Below, piece by piece: positions 5,603 to 12,695 of a DNA stretch of 18,276 nucleotides. A program made the translations under genes and the position numbers. Positions within the stretch are counted from its first letter, which is position 1. The number at the start of each line of letters is the position of its first letter. The DNA comes from CAUZIB01 sp963578805 (GTDB lineage Bacteria; Acidobacteriota; Vicinamibacteria; Vicinamibacterales; UBA8438): assembly GCA_963578805.1 (NCBI GenBank), contig CAUZDY010000052.1, positions 1 through 18,276 on the forward strand, read 5' to 3'. A model generated the notes under the pieces. The model was not told where the DNA came from. It saw only the letters and a program-made list of their open reading frames with translations, and ran no database searches.

Positions 5603-7222
5603 ATGGCCACGCGATTAACTCGCAAAACCAGACGCCGCGCCAGGTTTGTCGAAGTCCTTGACACCACGCTCCGCGACGGGGAGCAGGCAGAAGGCGTGTC
5701 GCTGGTCCCAGCTGAGAAGCTGACGATCGCTAGCCGACTCCTCCGGGAAGTCAAGGTCGACCGGATCGAAGTGGCGTCCGCCCGCACCAGTAAAGGCGAA
5801 CGGGTGGCTGTCACCGACATCATCAACTGGGCCGAAGCCGAAGGAGTCACCGACCGCATCGAAGTGCTGGGTTTCGTCGATACGAACGTGTCGGTGGACT
5901 GGGCCCGCGCCGTGGGTGTCGGTGTCATCAATCTCTTGACGAAGGGCTCCAGACTGCATTGCGAGGAGCAGCTGCACCGGACGCCCCAACAGCACCTTGA
6001 TGACATTCGGCGAACCGTTGACTACGGGACAAAACACGGGCTGACATTCAACGTGTATCTGGAAGATTGGTCCGGCGGGATGCATGATTCGCCAGACTAT
6101 GTAATGGAGCACCTCCAGGCGATCGTTACACTGCCGGTGAAGCGGATCATGTTGTGCGACACGCTCGGGATCCTCAGTCCAGCCCTCGCTCGGGCACATG
6201 TCTCCGCGGTCACGGCGGCGTTTCCGGACAGTCACTGCGATTATCACGGACACAACGACTACGGCCTGGCGACGGCCAACACCTTAGAGGCAGCACTGGC
6301 CGGCGCTCGGGGTGTCCACGTCACCGTCAATGGGATGGGTGAACGGGCTGGCAACGCCTCACTCGACGAAGTCGTCGTCTCGCTTCGTGACCACGGAGAG
6401 TTCAGGACACATGTCAAGGAGCGAGCACTTGCCGAGATGAGCCAGCTCGTCGAGGTGTTCTCCGGACGCCGCATCGCGGTCAACAAACCGATTGTCGGGG
6501 AGAACGTCTTCACGCAGGCAGCCGGGGTTCACGCGGATGGTGACATGAAGGGGCAGCTGTATGAGAGCAAACTCCGCCCGTCAAGATTTGGCCTCCGACG
6601 CACATATGCCATGGGCAAGCTCATGGGTAAGTCCAGTCTGGAGTTCAACCTCCAGCGGTTAAACATCTCGCTGACCAACGAACAAAAGACCCAACTCCTT
6701 CACCGCATCGTAGAACTAGGTGACCAGAAACGGCACGTTACCACCGCCGACTTGCCGTTCTTGATTTCCGAGCTCCTGCAGACGCCAGAGCTACGGGTGT
6801 TCGAGGTCAAGGACTACTCGATCGTTAGCAACCGGGGACTGCGTCCAGCCGCCAGCATCCTGGTGAGGTATCGCGGCAAGGAGATCCAGGCGACCGCGTC
6901 CGGAGACGGTGGGTACGATGCGTTTATGCAGGCGTTGCGGAGCGTCGAAACAGAGCTTGGACTGCATGTCCCGAAGCTGCTCGACTATGAGGTCAGAATT
7001 CCACCAGGCGGTAAGACCGACGCCCTCGTCGAGACGACCATCCAGTGGGAGGGCGGCCTGACAACGCGTGGCGTGGACACCGATCAGCTCGTAGCAGCGA
7101 TTCAGGCCACCGAGCATGCCCTCAATGCGGTTGCCCTGCACACCGCGCCACGACCTCGACGCACAAAGCGAGCGCGACCCTCGGTTCGCTCGGACGTAAC
7201 GTCTCTCGCCCGCCGAGGCTAG
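5603..7222 (+). CDS. 2-isopropylmalate / citramalate-type synthase
   Basis: 539 aa, a DRE-TIM metallolyase that joins acetyl-CoA to a 2-keto acid. The TIM barrel opens with DTTLRDGEQ (metal ligand Asp20, catalytic Arg24). The HGHND motif (His215, His217) supplies the other metal ligands, and GMGERAGNASLDE (near 244-256) follows. A linker and an alpha-isopropylmalate-synthase regulatory (LeuA dimer) domain cover about 400-525 and would give leucine or isoleucine feedback control. LEDWSGGM (153-160) resembles the LeuA2/CimA-like branch rather than classical LeuA, so 2-isopropylmalate and (R)-citramalate are both possible products. No leuB, leuC, leuD or ilv genes are adjacent. The C-terminal tail is Arg-rich. 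The ATG at 5603 has a weak ribosome-binding site. It ends 5 bp from the stop of the convergent gene. Confidence 0.85.
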   Translation: MATRLTRKTRRRARFVEVLDTTLRDGEQAEGVSLVPAEKLTIASRLLREVKVDRIEVASARTSKGERVAVTDIINWAEAEGVTDRIEVLGFVDTNVSVDWARAVGVGVINLLTKGSRLHCEEQLHRTPQQHLDDIRRTVDYGTKHGLTFNVYLEDWSGGMHDSPDYVMEHLQAIVTLPVKRIMLCDTLGILSPALARAHVSAVTAAFPDSHCDYHGHNDYGLATANTLEAALAGARGVHVTVNGMGERAGNASLDEVVVSLRDHGEFRTHVKERALAEMSQLVEVFSGRRIAVNKPIVGENVFTQAAGVHADGDMKGQLYESKLRPSRFGLRRTYAMGKLMGKSSLEFNLQRLNISLTNEQKTQLLHRIVELGDQKRHVTTADLPFLISELLQTPELRVFEVKDYSIVSNRGLRPAASILVRYRGKEIQATASGDGGYDAFMQALRSVETELGLHVPKLLDYEVRIPPGGKTDALVETTIQWEGGLTTRGVDTDQLVAAIQATEHALNAVALHTAPRPRRTKRARPSVRSDVTSLARRG

Positions 7223-7227
7223 GATCG

Positions 7228-8235
7228 CTATCGCTTCTGGACCATCTTCTCTTCGAGGCGTGCCCCGCCGAGGATGCCCGGCATCGCATAGTTTCCCTCG
7301 TGGCACGCGTACTCGAATGTCGGGTCCTCTGTGCTTTTCAGCACCAGCACCACGGTCCAGGGTTGGGTCCACGTTGCAGGGTCGTCGAGTGTGACCTCCT
7401 GCTGAACTGTGTCCGGACCCACGCGCGTGAAGCGCTCCACGAGACGGAGTCCTTCAGAGGCATCGTTATATTTGGTCTCAGGCGAGTAGTTGGTCGTCTC
7501 GACCACCAGCGTGTCGCCTTCCCAGTGCCCACGCGAGTCGCCAGTCCACAACCGGATATCGTCATCGACATGAGGACGTCCATCGAGCGGAATGACACGC
7601 GAAATGTGTCCCATCTCCTGCAGAATGGCCACGTGATCTGGGGTCTGTAGGATTTGAAAGTAGCTGTTGTAGCCGGCGCTCAAACGCGGTGCAGCGAAAT
7701 GGAGGCACCGGTCGCCAAGGCTCCTGTCCTCTGGGCCGTCGGACGGATGTTCCCGCGCATACGCACGTCTGGCCGCGACCCTCGCGTCGGCCCCAGCCGT
7801 CAGCGCCGGGATACGACCGCCCGGCGGATCGACAATGAGCGACGTGCGATTATCGAGATGGCGCTCGACCAGCCAAAACGCGTTGTAATTGCCGGTGATG
7901 ACATCGAAGTCATTGAATTCAGAGTTTCCGAGCGCCTGTTGGATAAGGCGATCCCCAAGTAGATCGCCAGCCTGCTCACTCTCCCGGAACTCGTTCACTC
8001 GTTGAGTCAGCTCGGCTAACTCCTCGTCAGACAAAACCGTCTTCCCAGCAAGCTGCTCCGGGCGTTGCAATGGCGTCGCGCTGTTGTTGGCCCAAATCCC
8101 TTGTAGGTCCGGCTGCCCATCCGCCGTCCGGGGTACCGTCCACGTCTTCCCCTGGCCCTGTGCCGATGCTGGTGGGCACACCAAGACGCCTGCCGCGAAC
8201 ACGACGAGCAAGATTCCAACCTGTTGACTTGTCAT
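7228..8235 (-). CDS. Exported 'DGQPDLQGIW' protein, function unknown
   Basis: 335 aa. Residues 1-25 are a signal peptide ending PPASA, with QGQGKTW as the mature start. The family hallmark TADGQPDLQGIWANNSATPL follows at about 37-56. Further blocks are FWLVERHLDNRTSLIVDPPG, DRCLHFAAPRL, GYNSYFQILQTPDHVAIL, WTGDSRGHWEGDTLVVETTN and a C-terminal FEYACHEGNY. I know this type as a multi-copy hypothetical protein of Acidobacteriota, especially Vicinamibacteria; its biochemical role is not established. Two conserved cysteines (in DRCLHF and YACHEG) could pair or bind a ligand. ATG 8235 has GGGGAG about 8 bases upstream. It lies 62 bp after the HAD gene and may share its transcript. The stop is convergent with the synthase gene. 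Confidence 0.8.
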   Translation of the reverse strand: MTSQQVGILLVVFAAGVLVCPPASAQGQGKTWTVPRTADGQPDLQGIWANNSATPLQRPEQLAGKTVLSDEELAELTQRVNEFRESEQAGDLLGDRLIQQALGNSEFNDFDVITGNYNAFWLVERHLDNRTSLIVDPPGGRIPALTAGADARVAARRAYAREHPSDGPEDRSLGDRCLHFAAPRLSAGYNSYFQILQTPDHVAILQEMGHISRVIPLDGRPHVDDDIRLWTGDSRGHWEGDTLVVETTNYSPETKYNDASEGLRLVERFTRVGPDTVQQEVTLDDPATWTQPWTVVLVLKSTEDPTFEYACHEGNYAMPGILGGARLEEKMVQKR

Positions 8236-8297
8236 TGCAACACTCCCCTATGTGCCAAGGCGATTAGTCACATGTCTCAAACGACGCCCAACTTCCG

Positions 8298-9089
8298 TTA
8301 GAGCTGCTCGCGCTTCAGGAGTTCCGCCACCTCGAAAAAATCCCGAACCTCCCAATCCGGTACATAGCCATGATCCTCAAGGGGCTCGCCGGCACGGTTT
8401 ACCCAGATCACCTTCAAACCAGCTGCTTTGGCGCCAACGATGTCGAACTGCCCGCGGCAGACAAACACAACCTCGTCGACCTCGAGGCCCAGTTTCGCCA
8501 CAGACTTGAGATAGATGTCCGGATGCACCTTGTTCTTCCCCCAGAGATCCGCCGTGAGATAAGTATCAAACTCGAACCCCATCTCTGCGAAACGATCGAC
8601 GATTCCGACCCGAACCATCTCGCTGTCACCATTCGACAGTGGTCCCATGATCGGGTAGCCCAGTGCTCGAATTCTCTTGAGGCCTTCGATAACATCCGGA
8701 TACGGGTCAAGCTTGTGCCACACCTCGATGAGCTCATCTTCCTCAGATTTAGTCAAGTCAACATCGTGGAACCTCGCGGCGGTGTGTAGCGCGCGGCGGG
8801 TCACAAACGAGAACGGTTCAAACCCATTATCCACGAGGGTGTTGTACAGAATGTAAACCAGCTGTTTCGACCGCCAGAGCCTGAGGAAAGCAGCCGGGTC
8901 ACCTGCGACACCCTTGCGGTGAAAGACTTCAGCTACGGCCGACTCGACCCCCTCCCACGAGACAAGAGTCCCGTAGGAATCGAATAGCACCGCTGTGACC
9001 TTGTTTTGAGCCCGCAAGGTTGAACTCGCCAGCGTGAGCATCAAGATGCTCAAAACAATTACAGTTACACGCCTCAAGATAACCCCCAT
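8298..9089 (-). CDS. Exported haloacid dehalogenase-like (HAD) hydrolase
   Basis: 263 aa from the ATG at 9089. Residues 1-28 are a signal peptide (MGVILRRVTVIVLSILMLTL, cleavage after TLRA, mature start QNK). The rest matches type II L-2-haloacid dehalogenases: nucleophile Asp37 and Thr41 (LFDSYGTLV), Arg73 (WRSKQLVY), Ser152-Asn153 (PLSNGD), Lys187 and Tyr193 (KVHPDIY) and Asp216. The block that reads FVSSNAWD in characterised enzymes is FVCRGQFD here, so two active-site positions (Ser and Asn) are Cys211 and Gly213. Dehalogenation is therefore uncertain; another hydrolysis of small acids or phosphates is possible. An upstream start at 9155 would put 22 Arg-rich residues in front of the signal peptide and is rejected. 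The start overlaps the end of the hupE-like gene by 16 bp, suggesting translational coupling. Confidence 0.85.
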   Translation of the reverse strand: MGVILRRVTVIVLSILMLTLASSTLRAQNKVTAVLFDSYGTLVSWEGVESAVAEVFHRKGVAGDPAAFLRLWRSKQLVYILYNTLVDNGFEPFSFVTRRALHTAARFHDVDLTKSEEDELIEVWHKLDPYPDVIEGLKRIRALGYPIMGPLSNGDSEMVRVGIVDRFAEMGFEFDTYLTADLWGKNKVHPDIYLKSVAKLGLEVDEVVFVCRGQFDIVGAKAAGLKVIWVNRAGEPLEDHGYVPDWEVRDFFEVAELLKREQL

Positions 9090-10162
9090 GGGAAGAACAC
9101 CCGTTGCACGAACCAGAATCCGCCGACCGCAATCACCACGACCGACCCGGCCCAAGCAAGCCGTCGTCCAGCCAGCTCACTGCGTGACCGAAGCGCCGCC
9201 AAGGCCAGCGCCGCGGCGATGACCACGACCAGCTGTCCAATCTCCACACCGACGTTGAACGACACCAATGACCACGCGACGCTACGGCTCGGCAACTCCA
9301 TGGCTCGAAGAATACCGGCAAACCCGAACCCATGGATCAAGCCGAAGACGAAGGCGATCCAGGCACGCATGTCTCGGCCTCCGCCAACCAGTAGGTTGTC
9401 AGCGCCGACCCACACGATGCTGAGAGCAATTGCCGGTTCGACGATGTTGGTCGGGGGACTAAAAATATCGAGCGCCGACAACGAGAGCGTGACGCTATGG
9501 GCTAGCGTGAACGCCGTAACCACGATCAATAGTTGACGAACGCCTCCGCCCAACAACAGCAGCCCGACAAGAAACAGCAGGTGGTCGGCGCCGGTCAGGA
9601 TGTGGTGCACGCCAAGCGGAAGGAACCGTTGCACCACCGCCTGTGTCCCTTGCCACGTGCCGAGAAAGTAATCGACACGCGGGTGACTCACGTCGAGGAT
9701 CGCTTGACGCCGAAGCTCACCACTTTCGTAGACGTTGAGGAACGTTTGATGTTGCGGGTCGTACGGAAATAAAACGGTGCTAACCTCAAGCATGCCGGGC
9801 TGCTCGTCGAGACCGTAGCGGAACTGAAGTCTAACCGACTGTCGGTCGGGGAGAACCTCCGGTGGAAGCCAGTTTGGAGTGAACGACTGCTGCCCTGACG
9901 ACAGCTTGAGCCGACGCTCGACCAGCTCGGCCATCGCACCTGCGTGTTCCGCTGCGACCGCTGGGTCGAGTAACTGTTCTGGCAAAACGCCCTCGAGATC
10001 GTGCGCAAGATCGATGATGTGCGCGACCAACGAGGCCTCGATCTCCCCCTTCTCAACACGCAAATCGAGGTAGCTGAAGGGGATCGGATGCGCTTCGACG
10101 GAACCGGTGACCACGAGCCCGGTAGCCGCCAGGACGGCGAGGTAAATCGACCGGCACCCCAT
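9074..10162 (-). CDS. HupE/UreJ-family membrane protein
   Basis: 362 aa. A signal peptide (1-24, ending SVEA) is followed by a periplasmic domain of about 150 residues and then a six- or seven-helix membrane domain from about 180. Family motifs are the His/Asp block GVHHILTGADHLLFL (184-198, His186, His187, Asp193, His194), FTLAHSVTLSLSAL (His222), EPAIALSIVWVGADN and GLIHGFGFAGIL (His277). HupE/UreJ proteins are thought to carry nickel or other metals to hydrogenase or urease, but this longer branch occurs widely without those enzymes, and neither is present here. Start ATG 10162 has a modest AGG upstream. Its stop at 9074 lies inside the HAD gene, so the two are probably co-expressed. It is divergent from the DUF4159 gene. 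Confidence 0.85.
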   Translation of the reverse strand: MGCRSIYLAVLAATGLVVTGSVEAHPIPFSYLDLRVEKGEIEASLVAHIIDLAHDLEGVLPEQLLDPAVAAEHAGAMAELVERRLKLSSGQQSFTPNWLPPEVLPDRQSVRLQFRYGLDEQPGMLEVSTVLFPYDPQHQTFLNVYESGELRRQAILDVSHPRVDYFLGTWQGTQAVVQRFLPLGVHHILTGADHLLFLVGLLLLGGGVRQLLIVVTAFTLAHSVTLSLSALDIFSPPTNIVEPAIALSIVWVGADNLLVGGGRDMRAWIAFVFGLIHGFGFAGILRAMELPSRSVAWSLVSFNVGVEIGQLVVVIAAALALAALRSRSELAGRRLAWAGSVVVIAVGGFWFVQRVFFPWGLS

Positions 10163-10203
10163 GAGCCTAGCGATCCTAACGCAAAATCGAGAGACTTGTG
10201 GTT

Positions 10204-10219
10204 GACTCTTGGTAGAGTC
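10204..10219. promoter_or_regulatory. Short perfect hairpin/operator upstream of hupE-like gene
   Basis: gactct-tggt-agagtc forms a perfect 6-bp stem with a 4-base loop. It lies 42 bp upstream of the hupE-like start in the divergent gap with the DUF4159 gene. A TTGACT that could serve as a plus-strand -35 overlaps it (10202-10207), but no convincing -10 follows. It may be an operator or chance. Confidence 0.3.
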
Positions 10220-10239
10220 GCGTCAAAACCGGGTAATCA

Positions 10240-10299
10240 GACAGCACGCTCCCAAGCTGTAGGCCGTCGTCAGGATGGTGACAGATAGAGGGTGCTGTC
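10240..10299. promoter_or_regulatory. Inverted repeat in hupE/DUF4159 divergent region
   Basis: gacagcac (10240-10247) and gtgctgtc (10292-10299) are perfect inverted 8-mers separated by 44 bp. They lie in the 201-bp gap between the divergent starts at 10162 and 10364. The layout resembles the larger inverted repeat at 5502-5570 but the sequence differs, so it would be a different regulator. Low information content keeps confidence modest. Confidence 0.35.
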
Positions 10300-10363
10300 A
10301 TGATGATAGCGGTCGGGGGACGCCGGGGCATCATGCACGACTTGCCGACACGGACTGAATGAG

Positions 10364-11128
10364 ATGCGTCGCAGACTTCGGGTGCTCGCTGTCATCGTGC
10401 TCTGCGGGGTCGCCGCGGTGGCAGCCCAGCCTCGCTCAACCGGCTGGGGCCGTAGCGACCTTCCCTACGACGGACGTTTGACCTTCGTGCGGCTAAAGTG
10501 GACATCCGGCACCTACGGCGCGACCCCTGTCGGCCGTGGCTTCAACATGTGGCTACACGAGTTTCCCGGTGCCGAAGCCAACCTCATGTCGGTAGTAGGT
10601 GAGTTCACGGCCGTCAACGCCCGCACTAATGGCAGCCTCATCCTGTCGCTGGATGATCCTGATCTGTTCAAACACCCCATCGCGATGATGTGGGAGCCTG
10701 GTTTCTGGGTGATGACCGACCAACAAGCCGCCGTGCTTCGTTCCTACATGCAAAAAGGCGGCTTCATCATCTTCAATGACTTCGAGAGGCGTCAATGGGT
10801 CAATTTTGAGGCACAGCTAAAACGCGTACTGCCCGACGCTCAGCTCATGACGCTGGATTCCACTCATCCCATCTTTAATTCATTCTTCGCACTTGAAGAG
10901 ATTGACGCCCCTAACCCGATCAACCATCACCTTGGAGGCCTTACGCCAGAATACTTCGGTGTCTTCGAAGACAACGACCCGAACGGCCGGCTTATGGCAA
11001 TTGTCAACTACAACACCAACCTTGCCGAGTACTGGCAACTTGCCGGACGAGGCCTCTTTCCTATTGATGCCGAAAACACAGGCTTTCAGATCGGTGTCAA
11101 CTACTTACTGTACGGCATGACCCACTGA
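10364..11128 (+). CDS. Exported DUF4159-domain protein
   Basis: 254 aa. Residues 1-21 are a signal peptide (MRRRLRVLAVIVLCGVAAVAA, mature start QPRSTGWG). The rest is one DUF4159 domain: LTFVRLKWTSG, then WVMTDQQAAVLRSYMQKGGFIIFNDFE (the glutamine-amidotransferase-like 'GGF..xDDF' core), LDSTHPIFNSFF and a C-terminal GFQIGVNYLLYGMTH. DUF4159 proteins usually sit with MoxR ATPase, DUF58 and VWA/BatA genes; here the gene stands alone, divergent from hupE and convergent with the DUF1501 gene. The fold suggests binding or processing of a partner in the periplasm, but no reaction is established. Start ATG 10364 has only a weak purine-rich site (GAATGAG). Confidence 0.85.
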   Translation: MRRRLRVLAVIVLCGVAAVAAQPRSTGWGRSDLPYDGRLTFVRLKWTSGTYGATPVGRGFNMWLHEFPGAEANLMSVVGEFTAVNARTNGSLILSLDDPDLFKHPIAMMWEPGFWVMTDQQAAVLRSYMQKGGFIIFNDFERRQWVNFEAQLKRVLPDAQLMTLDSTHPIFNSFFALEEIDAPNPINHHLGGLTPEYFGVFEDNDPNGRLMAIVNYNTNLAEYWQLAGRGLFPIDAENTGFQIGVNYLLYGMTH

Positions 11129-11181
11129 TCGGCTTGGTGCGCCGCACTTCAACATCCTTGGCGGTCACGTGCTCAAGCGCG

Positions 11182-12648
11182 TTAAACCAGGATCTCTCGC
11201 ACGACGCGCGCTGGCAAGACACCGGTGAGCCTCGCATCCAAACCACGGTGTTTGTAGGTAAATCGCTCGTGGTCGACGCCGAACAGGTGCAGGATCGTCG
11301 CCTGGAGGTCCCGGACGTGGACCGGGTCTTTGACGATGTTGTACGAGAAGTCGTCGGTCTCACCATGGACGACGCCGCCCTTGACACCACCTCCAGCCAT
11401 CCAGATGGTGAAGCAGCGAGGGTGGTGGTCACGACCGTAGTCGGTCGGCGTCAGTTTGCCCTGCGAGTAGACAGTCCGCCCGAACTCGCCACCCCAAATA
11501 ACCAGCGTCTCGTCGAAGAGACCTCGCTCCTTCAGGTCCTGGATGAGTGCCCAGGCCGCGCGGTCGACATCGGCGGCCTGCGCTGGAATCACCTCGGGGC
11601 AAAACGAGTGCACGTCCCAGCCGCGGTGATAGATCTGAACAAACCGCACACCACGCTCAACCAGCCGACGGGCCATCAACGCTGCGTTCTGGAACTTGCC
11701 GGCTTGCTTCGCTTCTTCACCCCAACGCTCGAAGGTACTGTCCGGCTCGCTCGAGAGGTCGGCCATCTCTGGCACAGACGTCTGCATACGGAACGCCATC
11801 TCATATTGCTCGATGCGGGCAAGCGTTTCTGGATCGCCGACCTGCTCGTGCCTGATCCGATTTAGCTCGCCCAACCCGTCGAGCATCTGCCTGCGCACGT
11901 CCGTCGACACCCCGTTCGGATCTTTGAGATACAACACCGGGTCGTCCCCGCCGCGGAGCCCAGCGCCGGAGTATTTTGGAGACAGAAAACCGGAGCTCCA
12001 CATTTTTGCCGAGATGGCCTGTATGTTCGATCTGGGGTGGCTCTTTTCCGCGTTCATGACGACGAACGTGGGTAGGTCTTCGTTCATACTGCCGAGGCCA
12101 TAGGCAAACCACGACCCGATGCATGGAAAGCCGGGTATCTGCTGACCGGACTGAATGAACGTGATGGCCGGCTCGTGGTTGATCGCATCGGTATGCATCG
12201 AGCGAATGACAGCGATGTCGTCGGCCATGCTTGCAGTGTGCGGCAGGAGCTCTGAGAACCACGCGCCACTCTGGCCATGCTGCGAGAACTCGAAAAAGGA
12301 CGGGGCGATCGGGAAACGTGATTGCTCGGACGTCATGGTCGTCAGGCGCTGACCCTGACGGATCGACGCGGGCAGGTCAGTGTCGAACAAGTCCTTCATC
12401 TTGGGCTTGTAGTCGAGCAATTCCTGTTGCGGCGGGCCGCCCATCATGTGGAGGTAGATACACCGCGTCGCCTTTGGGGCAAAGTGCGGCAGGGACGGCA
12501 AGCCGCCGATCGCTTCGTTGGTCTGGGGCAACGCGAACACATCGTCGGCCAGTAGATTGGCCAGCGCGAGTCCGCCGATACCCTTGGCGGCTGTGCTGAA
12601 AAACTGGCGTCTCGTTTCCGCGCGGATGGCTTCTCTGAATGGGTGCAT
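11182..12648 (-). CDS. Tat-exported DUF1501 protein
   Basis: 488 aa from the ATG at 12648, chosen because AGAGGA lies 6 bases upstream and because it places a twin-arginine signal at the N-terminus (TRRQFFSTAAKGIGGLAL, Arg13-Arg14). An upstream in-frame start (12750) would add 34 residues and overlap the previous gene. DUF1501 has an alkaline-phosphatase/sulfatase-like fold. Visible blocks include IYLHMMGGPPQQELLDYKP, HEPAITFIQSGQ, RRLVERGVRFVQIYHRGWDVH, VIWGGEFGRT and GRDHHPRCFTIWMAGGGVKGG. The family is almost always found beside DUF1549/DUF1553 cytochromes, as here (47 bp downstream). The joint function is unknown; a role in extracellular polymer breakdown has been suggested from context in Planctomycetota. 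Confidence 0.93.
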   Translation of the reverse strand: MHPFREAIRAETRRQFFSTAAKGIGGLALANLLADDVFALPQTNEAIGGLPSLPHFAPKATRCIYLHMMGGPPQQELLDYKPKMKDLFDTDLPASIRQGQRLTTMTSEQSRFPIAPSFFEFSQHGQSGAWFSELLPHTASMADDIAVIRSMHTDAINHEPAITFIQSGQQIPGFPCIGSWFAYGLGSMNEDLPTFVVMNAEKSHPRSNIQAISAKMWSSGFLSPKYSGAGLRGGDDPVLYLKDPNGVSTDVRRQMLDGLGELNRIRHEQVGDPETLARIEQYEMAFRMQTSVPEMADLSSEPDSTFERWGEEAKQAGKFQNAALMARRLVERGVRFVQIYHRGWDVHSFCPEVIPAQAADVDRAAWALIQDLKERGLFDETLVIWGGEFGRTVYSQGKLTPTDYGRDHHPRCFTIWMAGGGVKGGVVHGETDDFSYNIVKDPVHVRDLQATILHLFGVDHERFTYKHRGLDARLTGVLPARVVREILV

Positions 12649-12695
12649 TAGATTCCTCTTGGCGCTGCCGGCGACGCTAGTCCCACCGGTCGCAA

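Noticed and set aside
4957..5661. 234-codon open frame on the plus strand opposite ubiD
   Set aside because: Arg/His/Pro-rich shadow with no domain; the minus strand encodes a full UbiD.
7045..7650. 201-codon plus-strand frame spanning the convergent stops
   Set aside because: Runs through two proven genes in wrong frames; composition is not protein-like.
9090..9155. 22-residue extension of the HAD protein
   Set aside because: Arg/Gly-rich residues before a good signal peptide; extends deeper into the HupE gene.
11129..11181. gtgcgccgcac palindrome (11137-11147) as a two-way terminator
   Set aside because: No loop and no following T run on either strand.
11134..11865. 243-codon plus-strand frame opposite the DUF1501 gene
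   Set aside because: Mirror of GC-rich codons; no motifs or ribosome-binding site, and the DUF1501 protein on the other strand is complete.
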